Source: Acidisarcina polymorpha (lineage in GTDB: Bacteria; Acidobacteriota; Terriglobia; Terriglobales; Acidobacteriaceae). Taken from it: a DNA stretch of 64,000 bases. Below the pieces are notes generated by a model. That model saw nothing but the letters and a program-made list of their open reading frames with translations. It had not been told where the DNA came from and did not search any database. The translations under genes and the position numbers were made by a program. The stretch spans positions 4,588,001 through 4,652,000 of the forward strand of contig NZ_CP030840.1 in NCBI RefSeq assembly GCF_003330725.1. The letters run 5' to 3'. Below are positions 33,401 to 39,656 of the stretch, in pieces. How positions within the stretch are numbered: position 1 is the first letter of the stretch; the number at the start of each line of letters is the position of its first letter.

Positions 33401-35597
33401 GGTTCGCGCCCGGAGCACCCAGCACCGAAAAAGCATCCTGCGCGTTTACATGGGAGTTCGTCAGTTTGAAAGACCGGATTCCCGTACCCCGAGCCTCGAT
33501 CAGCGCTCCCGCCGGCCACGCTATTGCGGTCGTCCCGCTCGCGCCCCGTCCATTTGTCCCCAGGTACAATTTGCCATCTCCCGCGAACCCTGCCACTTCG
33601 ACCACTTCATAAGTGCCCCGGGTGATCCCGTTTCCTAGGACAGATCCCGATGTGCTTCCAAACAAGAAGTCGGGAGGAAGAATCGTATAGGCAAGATAAG
33701 CCGGAAGTGTGCTCGGCACGTCGCTCGGCGACGTATAGAACTGCGGCATCCACGCCGTACTCTGCACCGGGAATGAAAGTGCCGTCGCACTCATCGATGC
33801 AGTCGTAGCAGTCCAATCTCCGATGCCGCCCGCAATGACTCCCGGGTTGACAAACCCGAGTTCAAAGTAGAAATGGTCGACGCTCGTCTCTTCCGAATTG
33901 AACGTCTTGAATCCACTCATCATCTGCAGCGATTTGATCGAGCCGCCATAGAAGCCGACATTTACGCCTTGATAGTTGTAAATCGCTGCATGTGGGTCAG
34001 GTGCAATAGCTCCCGCGGCCGGATACACGCCATTTACGCAATTCACGTTGTAACAGTAGCCGTCTGCCGACTGGCCGGGATAAAGCACTTTCGTGTTATA
34101 GAAGTAACTCTCATTGCTAGTGTTGGAGATAACCAGCGGCCATCGCGTCAGCATGATCGTCAAGTCGTGGCTCTCCAGGCGCTCCGTGCCGCCATTCAGC
34201 TGGAGTCCCCGTCCGCCGCCGTTGTACAGGCGCAAATTCTGCAGCCGGTAACTCACGACGTTATCGATCTCAACCAGCGTGCCCGTACTGGTATGCCCGT
34301 TGCCTTCAATCGTCAGATCGAAGATTCCGCCCTCGCAGTCGACGAATGGGCCGCCCACGCCACCGATGCCATTCGTGCACCGCGTCACCGTGATCGCATT
34401 CGCGGTGGCGCTGGTTTGTTGTAGGATCGAGCCTTCCTTGGAGATGCCTTTTAGCGTTACATTCGACGGAATGCGCAACTCACCACTGACCTTGCAAGTT
34501 CCGGTTGGCACTAGCACGGTCTGCGTGCCCTGCTGAAAGGTCTTTGCCGTCGCTGCATTCGTGGCAGCTGCTATCGCTCCCTGGAATGCCGCCGTGTCGT
34601 CCGCGCCGGTAGTGCCGTTCCAGTTGCACAAGGCTCCAAATTGAGGGCTGCCTGCGTAAATCTCTGTATTGACGCTCGCCGCAAACGCCGTCGGCATGTT
34701 GGTCGCTCCCACGCGTGCGGTTCCATCAAGAGCAGCTACCCCGCCCGCAACACCCACCTTGTTCAGAGGCAGCGCGGCATTCGCTGTAGCTTGTGCGGCA
34801 TTCGCTGCAGCCTGTGCTGCGTTCGCCGCTGTCAAGGCCCCGCCTGCGCTCCCTGAACTCGTATCCACATACTCCTTCGTCGCTGCCTGCAGAGCGCCGG
34901 TCGGATCCGCCGCAAGCGTTAGCGGCCCAGTCAGGCTCCCTCCCGAAAGTGGAAGCAACGATCCGACTGAATCATCCACATAGTGTTTGTCCGCCGCCTG
35001 TTGGGCCGAAGTAGGATCACTGCTCAACAACAGTGGCCCCAACATCGTTCCACCGGTCGCAGATAAGTAGCTGCCCGTAATTGCCGAGACCGCCGCGTCG
35101 ACGTATTGTTTGCTGACTGCCTGGATCGCCACGGTAGCCGGCACCAGTTGCGATCGAATCTCGCTAAGCGTCACGCTCGTCGCTGCCGGAACCACCCAGT
35201 ATTCCTTGTTCACCGTGCCATCGCTCAGGTGATACACAGCAGTGTAGTAAGTGCCTCCCGGCAGCGCCAAGGCGTTGGCCGCGAGACTGAAAGACACGGC
35301 TCCATTCGCACCGATCGGCACCGTGATGCTCCCCGCGCCAATTGCTACATTCGTCGCAGTGGTAAACCCCGGCCAGCTTACGATTAGGGTTCCAGCCGCC
35401 GGCGACCCATCGGCGCGATAGATGACGTCGTGTATAGCGGTCGTCGCCGGCGCTTGGGCCGTCGCCACCAGACCCATGGCGAGCGGCAGTATCGCGGTCA
35501 AGCTTATCTGAAGGATGGAGCCCGCAAGGTTCTGGAGTCCTCGCCGGCTCGCATGCAAGCGCGTCGCGATTTGATGGAAAGCCTTGCTCATGGTCAT
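30441..35597 (-). CDS. Giant tail-fibre / pectate-lyase-like protein with apparent Sec signal
   Basis: A 1718-residue protein. Residues about 28 to 48 form a hydrophobic segment after a positively charged N-region and end LVATAQAP, like a Sec signal peptide. Phage tail-fibre repeats follow (YLSATGGTMLGPLLLSSDPT, AADKHYVD, then SLTGPLTLAADPTGALQAAT, KEYVD). Next is a short AANAAQA heptad repeat (collar coiled coil), then a pectate-lyase-like beta-helix (TGADDTAAFQGAIAAA, IPSNVTLKGISKEGSIL) and a second lyase-like module near residue 1160 (ELDCAAATADAWIAANNAGA). The C-terminus may bind carbohydrate. The start overlaps the upstream stop (ATGA) and has AAGGA before it. It is likely a receptor-binding, polysaccharide-degrading fibre. 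Confidence 0.75.
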   Translation of the reverse strand: MTMSKAFHQIATRLHASRRGLQNLAGSILQISLTAILPLAMGLVATAQAPATTAIHDVIYRADGSPAAGTLIVSWPGFTTATNVAIGAGSITVPIGANGAVSFSLAANALALPGGTYYTAVYHLSDGTVNKEYWVVPAATSVTLSEIRSQLVPATVAIQAVSKQYVDAAVSAITGSYLSATGGTMLGPLLLSSDPTSAQQAADKHYVDDSVGSLLPLSGGSLTGPLTLAADPTGALQAATKEYVDTSSGSAGGALTAANAAQAAANAAQATANAALPLNKVGVAGGVAALDGTARVGATNMPTAFAASVNTEIYAGSPQFGALCNWNGTTGADDTAAFQGAIAAATNAATAKTFQQGTQTVLVPTGTCKVSGELRIPSNVTLKGISKEGSILQQTSATANAITVTRCTNGIGGVGGPFVDCEGGIFDLTIEGNGHTSTGTLVEIDNVVSYRLQNLRLYNGGGRGLQLNGGTERLESHDLTIMLTRWPLVISNTSNESYFYNTKVLYPGQSADGYCYNVNCVNGVYPAAGAIAPDPHAAIYNYQGVNVGFYGGSIKSLQMMSGFKTFNSEETSVDHFYFELGFVNPGVIAGGIGDWTATTASMSATALSFPVQSTAWMPQFYTSPSDVPSTLPAYLAYTILPPDFLFGSTSGSVLGNGITRGTYEVVEVAGFAGDGKLYLGTNGRGASGTTAIAWPAGALIEARGTGIRSFKLTNSHVNAQDAFSVLGAPGANLTRNCDDSGVNTCAEIIGGYVPDGRWVQQRGSAGDSTTGPAVDMVLSNVSMFTGGVAGQGMLAAHSNLILELSGVNAGISPGEGYSVPSGASLVNVTGGSLVSVPTYANGSQALLTLVDDANQRTVGNISGIYKQTAAVYDGNGHNSIGEQIANENDMMDMPYWAAPGVPVLTAGGSVPAGSYSVRAAYTYAGGAGIVSPSVMAAVSAGQQMTVASPPADAAGLATGWNIYVGTSGNENLQNSTPLAIGSAFTLSTAPTTNLGILPLGCSAFCHPLYRFQFLGGPNYTGASAGIGFHKWNPQTSAWQTQFSVNGNGNLSTAGSGSFALGVSVSGGSTVTGGSTTDSLTATGNVSAAGSISSTTLTAATVTAGQINKVFYADGYPAAGCTVGSTVYTTELDCAAATADAWIAANNAGAKLVLGPGIYATCSGLILPSLNGYFGSLSIQGASQEQTIISQTCTIANAVIYHADAINGNLSRLLLRDFRVNANQKAPSCMDIFGVNESKIENINCSGAGGSDHFMKIGDTPANGSNGQVYQTPVSNVYITGNPLPSFATVTANVVGGSVTSYTVTSGGSNYGSTNQVYLLGYGYSKNPCQVMPTATVTVVGGVVTAVTPVTTGSNCSGAITVMISSLPAAAYGIVFGNFTDNTLYDVATGGVGTTAAIEVLEGDNVFYHFHPNGSPVGVSDYGNAYYGTECDSMYEYCFDVEGGTGIFGTTFTWNNATAYPLSAGYYISPNAFNAKIIGSMQCLTNVPSGYVQFWNQYGPVTSALPSGVTVVADRACSGTSQTLFGEPVYLNATNRASSTNNYFSQPLYFSDSFWNNIAPVNDPWQVVVGGTPSGTPTFENLNFYAPVGFYSTFQPSFKLSYNTSATSSLNYNSPGWDLNATYWDGTQSQSSDWIVKQSLGSGSSPISTLTFTPTKTGATALQAQVVVPSLQIVPGTAIQPACNATNRSLHWYVQGTPDHEQVCVQTATAGTYAWVQAF

Positions 35598-36121
35598 TGT
35601 TCCTTCGCTCCGCAATTGACGCCTCTTTCCTTCATGTCGCCATTAGACACTGCCTCGGAGTCAACCTTGATATCTCCGCCACTCTTGCTAGCCTCGTCCG
35701 CGTGCTGCTTTCTGATTTCTGCTAACAACAGATCGGCCAGACTAGGCTCCGCTTTCCCTCGCTTTTGACGGTGAATATCTTCCTTCACCCCGCCGATATC
35801 AAAGAGGTATTTGGTGTGCGGCAGGCTGCCTTTCTCCGATGCTTCCGCCATCCTCACCATGATCTTGGCAAACCTTCCAGAGATAACTCCCTTTGTATGC
35901 CGCCGGTAATTTCGCACCGGCTTTTCTTTCTCACCTTCATCGAGAGCCGGCAGCGAAATCGATGGAACGGCTTCAGCCTTCTTCAGGGTCGCCTTGCTGC
36001 CGGCCGCCTTGTTCCGCGGTTTTGCGTTGACGCGCAACGCAGCCTTTTTCGCGGGGGTCTTCCAGCTGCTTTTCTCTTTCACGGATCGCCGCCTTACCTG
36101 GAGCCAAAGCAAAGTAGTCAT
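35594..36121 (-). CDS. Basic DNA-binding-like phage protein
   Basis: A protein of up to 175 residues. The N-terminal third is Lys/Ala-rich like a histone tail (WKTPAKKAALRVNAKPRNKA). A conserved-looking helical core follows (SGRFAKIMVRMAEASEKGSL, PHTKYLFDIGGVKEDI) and then an acidic tail. The start is uncertain: a GTG at 36082 (VKEKSSWK) has AAGGCGG upstream and may be the true one. The stop overlaps the tail-fibre start. I do not recognise a family. A small-terminase or regulatory role is conceivable given the position before the terminase transcript. Confidence 0.55.
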   Translation of the reverse strand: MTTLLWLQVRRRSVKEKSSWKTPAKKAALRVNAKPRNKAAGSKATLKKAEAVPSISLPALDEGEKEKPVRNYRRHTKGVISGRFAKIMVRMAEASEKGSLPHTKYLFDIGGVKEDIHRQKRGKAEPSLADLLLAEIRKQHADEASKSGGDIKVDSEAVSNGDMKERGVNCGAKEQ

Positions 36122-36218
36122 CGTACGAAACCATCAAGTCGAACAAAACTTACCCTGGAGAAACCTTGCTGATCATGATCAGACAGCTTCCGGTAACTCT
36201 GCTTTGCTCAAATCTCGC

Positions 36219-36255
36219 CCAAAAAGAAAAGGAGGCGCAGGCAGCGCCCCCTTCA
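36219..36255 (-). terminator. Rho-independent terminator after the early regulator pair
   Basis: Minus strand: GGGGGCGC, loop TGCCT, GCGCCTCC (one G-U pair), then TTTTCTTTTT. It lies about 145 bases after the stop of the sigma-region-4-like gene and before the structural genes, so the two regulators form a short transcript of their own. Confidence 0.75.
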
Positions 36256-36395
36256 CTCACTTCTTTCTTGATCTCTATTATTAGAATACCAAGTTTACCC
36301 CTTTCACTATGCCAGCTTTTGTGATTTATTATCTCGAACTGAATCCTATACTTAGCCGCTAAATCCGAAATCTGGCCCCTTGACAACTTCTAGAC

Positions 36396-36839
36396 TTACT
36401 CAAAAAGCTCACATTCAAGAAGGATCCCGGTCAGCTTATCGATCGCCTCACCGTACTTGCGGATTACGGATCGCAGCGACAAGCCCGTCAGTGACACTGT
36501 CTCGCCTTGGGTATATTCCTGAAGAGCAATCCTCGCCACGAGCTGTCGCGAAAAGCCGTCAAGCCGCGCTAAGCATCTCTCGACGTCGATCACAAAATTG
36601 ATGTTGTCATCGAACCCATGCCTGCGAGAGCTTGAGGCCTTCCCCCGCGTAATAGAATCACCCAGCATGGATGGCGAACGGCCTATATGCATAGATGCTC
36701 GCATATATCGGTGAAGCAGCGCTTCCGTCCGTTTGCGATAGAACGCCAGGGTTTCGAACGGCTCTGCATAAGTTGGCGCTATCGCTGGTCGCGCCCGATT
36801 GCTCGCCCATATTCTCGGTAGAATTGGCGCTGCGCTCAT
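36396..36839 (-). CDS. Sigma-region-4-like phage regulator
   Basis: A 147-residue protein. The ATG is chosen because GGGAAG lies six bases upstream and it overlaps the stop of the zinc-finger gene (ATGA). A longer frame of 207 codons would run through that gene. The central part FETLAFYRKRTEALLHRYMR precedes INFVIDVERCLARLDGFSRQ and a C-terminal helix-turn-helix like sigma region 4 (LVARIALQEYTQGETVSLTG, LSLRSVIRKYGEAIDKL). It probably acts as a late-gene transcription activator, comparable in role to small phage sigma-like activators. This is inference. Confidence 0.65.
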   Translation of the reverse strand: MSAAPILPRIWASNRARPAIAPTYAEPFETLAFYRKRTEALLHRYMRASMHIGRSPSMLGDSITRGKASSSRRHGFDDNINFVIDVERCLARLDGFSRQLVARIALQEYTQGETVSLTGLSLRSVIRKYGEAIDKLTGILLECELFE

Positions 36840-37045
36840 CGCGCACTTCCCATGCCGGCTGCAAATAGGGTTACCATGCCGCACGGTCGTTTCCGCCGTC
36901 CTCCCGGTCTGCGCCGCAGCCGCGGGCTTGGAAATTCCCCTAACTTGATTGCGCAGCTGGCGCAATACACCTGCCTTACACCGGATGTCCGATACCAGAG
37001 CGAACCGCAGCTTTCGCAAATCTTCAAATCGATGAGCTGATGCAT
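36836..37045 (-). CDS. Small zinc-ribbon protein
   Basis: A 69-residue protein with a two-knuckle zinc ribbon (CESCGSLWYRTSGVRQVYCA, SCAIKLGEFP: Cys-x2-Cys then Cys-x2-Cys) and an Arg-rich tail (RLRRRPGGRRKRPCG). The ATG has GGAG eight bases before it. It overlaps the following regulator gene by four bases. It is the first gene of the minus-strand phage block and probably binds DNA. The family is not known to me. Confidence 0.65.
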   Translation of the reverse strand: MHQLIDLKICESCGSLWYRTSGVRQVYCASCAIKLGEFPSPRLRRRPGGRRKRPCGMVTLFAAGMGSAR

Positions 37046-37587
37046 TGTCGATACTCCATCAGAGTGCGTGGAATCCGCATGGCAACTGCAGGGTCGCCGC
37101 CACACGGGATAGAGGAAGCTCTGGATCGCGGACGCGGACTCTTCTGGCCCGGCTGCGTGATGCGAGTAGGCTTCCGTTCTTGGTCATGGTAGGGATCGCG
37201 GACGCGTAATTTCGGGGAAGAGGGCTAAGGATATTCTGAGACTGCCGAGCCAGAAGAATCCAGCCGTTCTCGGCATACCTTCCTTCTGTCACCCTCACGC
37301 GCAAGCAATCCATGGCCCATAACGGACCAGCCCGTTAGGAGCAATGGCTTTCCTATCCGGAAAGATTCTTCCAGTAAAGGCCTGCTTGCAGTTGTAAGAG
37401 TGCGAAGTTGAAACTAAATCTATCTATCTGGAAAAGTCCGGTCAATCAACTCCGTGCTCGCCATAGACCCGAATCCCCCCAGGGACGATGGACCATACGG
37501 AAACACTGGGAAACAGTCGTAATTTTGTTTTCTTAAAGCTAAGTACGCTCACTGGAAATTAGTTAGCTCAGAGCTAATCGCCAAACC
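37046..37587. other. Divergent regulatory region of the prophage-like element
   Basis: About 540 bases between the minus-strand zinc-ribbon gene and the plus-strand repressor. It holds two copies of the 14-bp sequence GGATCGCGGACGCG at 37123-37136 and 37193-37206, 70 bp apart, an AT-rich part near 37500-37560 and the palindrome next to the repressor start. Short frames on the minus strand (for example 37059-37313) lack ribosome sites and are not called. Confidence 0.55.
37563..37577. promoter_or_regulatory. Perfect palindrome, probable repressor operator
   Basis: TTAGCTC A GAGCTAA, a perfect 7-bp inverted repeat with a 1-bp centre, ends 10 bases before the ATG of the repressor gene. A related half-site AAAGCTAAG lies about 25 bases upstream. 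The placement over the ribosome and promoter region suits autorepression by the adjacent helix-turn-helix protein. Confidence 0.55.
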
Positions 37588-38307
37588 ATGAACTCCTCTC
37601 AACTACATGAACGGCTACGTCTTGAAATAGTCGGCCTTATTCGTCGCAAAAAGCTGTCGGGCTATTTGCTTTCCCGGAAGACCGGCATGTCCCGGGAACA
37701 CATCTCGAACTTCCTGAGACGAAAGCGTGGGCTCAGCCCTGGAACCGCTGACAAGTTCATGGGCGCCCTGGGGCTCACCGTGGCCGATCTCACTCGGGAG
37801 GGTAAGCCCGATCTCACGGAGAACAGGCCCCAACTGCCACCTGCGAGTTTCCGCTCCGTTCCCCTGGTAAACTCCGCAACCGCCTTGCACGATCCTCAGC
37901 TGAGCTCCAGGGTCACCCTCGATTTCATCCCAATTCGCAAAGGACTGCTCGAGGCGCTGCGCGACAAATGCTCCTCCACCCGGCGCCGGCAATGGGAACG
38001 CTTCGTCGCTGTCCAGATCGGAGAAGAAGACGCTCGTTTCATGCAGCCCAAGATCCCCGCCAGAGCGATCGTGCTGCTCGACCGGCACTATACTTCCGCG
38101 ATCGGTTACTCGCCCAACGAGCGAACCGTTTACGCGGTCCAAGTCAAGGGGGTGTTGGCCTTCCGGTATCTCCAGCAAACAGGGAGGCAGCTCCTCCTGA
38201 GTGGCGACAATTCTGCATACGTTCCAACCCTCTTGCCATTCGGTGCGGGCCAGGCCGCAGGGGACCTTATCGTCGGCCGCGTCTTCCTCGTCCTCTCTGA
38301 AACGTGA
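37588..38307 (+). CDS. S24-like phage repressor lacking protease residues
   Basis: A 239-residue protein. Residues 10 to 70 form a helix-turn-helix (KLSGYLLSRKTGMSREHISN, FLRRKRGLSPGTADKFMGAL). The C-terminal half has the LexA/CI-type beta fold: ERFVAVQIGEEDARFMQPKI, then ARAIVLLDRHYTS and TVYAVQVKGVLAFRYLQQTG. In S24 peptidases these segments carry the catalytic Ser (G-D-S-M-x-P) and Lys (V-K-R). Here they read ARFMQP and AFRYL, so neither residue is present and self-cleavage is not expected. It is divergent from the phage genes, as repressors usually are. A palindrome overlaps its 5' region. Confidence 0.7.
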   Translation: MNSSQLHERLRLEIVGLIRRKKLSGYLLSRKTGMSREHISNFLRRKRGLSPGTADKFMGALGLTVADLTREGKPDLTENRPQLPPASFRSVPLVNSATALHDPQLSSRVTLDFIPIRKGLLEALRDKCSSTRRRQWERFVAVQIGEEDARFMQPKIPARAIVLLDRHYTSAIGYSPNERTVYAVQVKGVLAFRYLQQTGRQLLLSGDNSAYVPTLLPFGAGQAAGDLIVGRVFLVLSET

Positions 38308-38369
38308 CCGCCCACCTCGTCTTAGGCAAGACTTGGCGAACTTTGGTAGCATCGCACCGGAGGATGTTC

Positions 38370-38585
38370 ATGGAACAGGCACAGAATTCGCCCAGCGGAC
38401 TACGCCGCAGCGAAGACATCGCCCTTGATTTGCTCAAGTTCGTCGCATCGGTCGCCGGTGTCGGTCGCACCACCACCCCGTCGACCGGCTTCACAACCCC
38501 TTCCGCTCCTAAGCAGGAAGATCAAATCACCCACTTGCTGGAGCTGTATACCCGCTGCCTGCGCGTTGTCGAGGACAAGGCCTGA
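38370..38585 (+). CDS. Small conserved-looking hypothetical protein
   Basis: A 71-residue protein. The ATG (MEQAQNSPSG) is chosen because GGAGG precedes it by six bases. An in-frame ATG six bases earlier would sit against that site. The N-terminal helix LRRSEDIALDLLKFVASVAG and C-terminal helix HLLELYTRCLRVVEDKA are separated by a Ser/Thr/Pro linker. No family is recognised. It runs eight bases ahead of the oxidoreductase gene and probably forms an operon with it. Confidence 0.6.
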   Translation: MEQAQNSPSGLRRSEDIALDLLKFVASVAGVGRTTTPSTGFTTPSAPKQEDQITHLLELYTRCLRVVEDKA

Positions 38586-38593
38586 TCTCGAAC

Positions 38594-39643
38594 TTGCCAG
38601 CAAAGCGTTTTCCACTGACAGCAGGGCAGCAGGAAGCCAGTCTCCGGGTTGCGGTCTTTGGCGCGGGCGCCTTCGGGCGCAACCACCTTCGGGTCTATCG
38701 CGAACTCGAGCAGGCTGGTCATGCCGTCACGTTAGTTGCCGTCGTCGATTCGAATCCAGACCAAGCGGCGCAGGCAGGCGGAGAGTGGCAGATTCCCGCC
38801 TTCGCCTCAATCGAGGAACTCTCCGCCGCCGCTCTCTCGATCGATGCCGCATCGGTCTGTGTGCCGACCACCGCCCACTTTCCGGTCGCGTCCGCACTCC
38901 TCGAGAACGGCATTGATCTGCTGATTGAGAAGCCGATTGCGTCCTCGACCGAGGAGGCTGATCGCCTCATTGAATTGGCGCAAAATAAAAACTGCGTTCT
39001 CCAGGTGGGCCATCTGGAACGCTTCAATCCGGCCGTCGCTGCCATCCAGCCCTACCTGAATGGCCCGATGTTCTTCGAGGCCCACCGGCTGAGCGTCTTT
39101 ACTCCGCGTGCGCTCGATGTCGATGTCGTCCTCGACCTCATGATCCATGACCTGGATATCGTGTTGAAGCTGGCCAACTCCCCCGTTCGAGAAGTGCGTG
39201 CTGTCGGCCTTCCGATCCTCTCGAGGAAGGTCGACATCGCTAATGTCCGTCTCGAATTCGAGTCAGGTTGTGTGGCCAACTTTACTGCCAGCCGGGTCAG
39301 CACCGAGCTCGTCCGCAAACTTCGCTTCTTCCAGCCTCACCAGTACGTCTCCCTCGACTACGCCCGAAAAGACCTGCTCCTTATCGACGTCAATCCCACC
39401 GCAGGCTCTCCGGCCGGGTTGGGGTTTACCAAGCCGCAGATTTATCCCGGCGAGCCGCTTCGCCTGGAGCTGGAAGCCTTTATCCATGCCGTCCGGACCC
39501 GCCAAGCACCCCAGGTCACGGGAGCCGATGGCCGGGCCGCCCTGGCTCTTGCTTTGGAGATCAACTCGACCATCGCTGCCCACGCCGAGAACGCCGGTTT
39601 GAATCGCTTCCAGGAAGAGAAAAGACACGCGGTGACAGATTGA
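38594..39643 (+). CDS. Gfo/Idh/MocA oxidoreductase, GnnA-like
   Basis: A 349-residue NAD-dependent sugar dehydrogenase. The Rossmann motif VAVFGAGAFGRNHLRVYREL, the cofactor-strand LLIEKPIASSTEEADRLIE, the GHLERFNPAVAAI segment with catalytic neighbours, and LDLMIHDLDIVLKLANSPV are present. The GHLERFNP pattern is typical of UDP-GlcNAc 3-dehydrogenases (GnnA), which help make the 2,3-diamino sugar of lipid A in some bacteria. No gnnB or lpxA lies next to it, so that role is a suggestion. It converges with the phosphatase gene, only 13 bases away. Confidence 0.85.
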   Translation: MPAKRFPLTAGQQEASLRVAVFGAGAFGRNHLRVYRELEQAGHAVTLVAVVDSNPDQAAQAGGEWQIPAFASIEELSAAALSIDAASVCVPTTAHFPVASALLENGIDLLIEKPIASSTEEADRLIELAQNKNCVLQVGHLERFNPAVAAIQPYLNGPMFFEAHRLSVFTPRALDVDVVLDLMIHDLDIVLKLANSPVREVRAVGLPILSRKVDIANVRLEFESGCVANFTASRVSTELVRKLRFFQPHQYVSLDYARKDLLLIDVNPTAGSPAGLGFTKPQIYPGEPLRLELEAFIHAVRTRQAPQVTGADGRAALALALEINSTIAAHAENAGLNRFQEEKRHAVTD

Positions 39644-39656
39644 CGAAAAAGTGAGA

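Noticed and set aside
34740-34860. Independent DNA repeat near the tail-fibre 5' part
   Set aside because: It is the coding repeat for the AANAAQA heptads of the fibre coiled coil.
30441-35597. Plus-strand frames of 180 to 260 codons opposite the tail-fibre gene
   Set aside because: Antisense shadows; no ribosome sites and no recognisable domains.
36396-37019. 207-codon version of the sigma-like regulator
   Set aside because: The extra 60 codons lie over the zinc-ribbon gene in another frame; the internal ATG has a good ribosome site and an ATGA overlap.
37059-37313. 84-codon frame upstream of the zinc-ribbon gene
   Set aside because: No ribosome site, Arg-rich, contains the direct repeats; no family.
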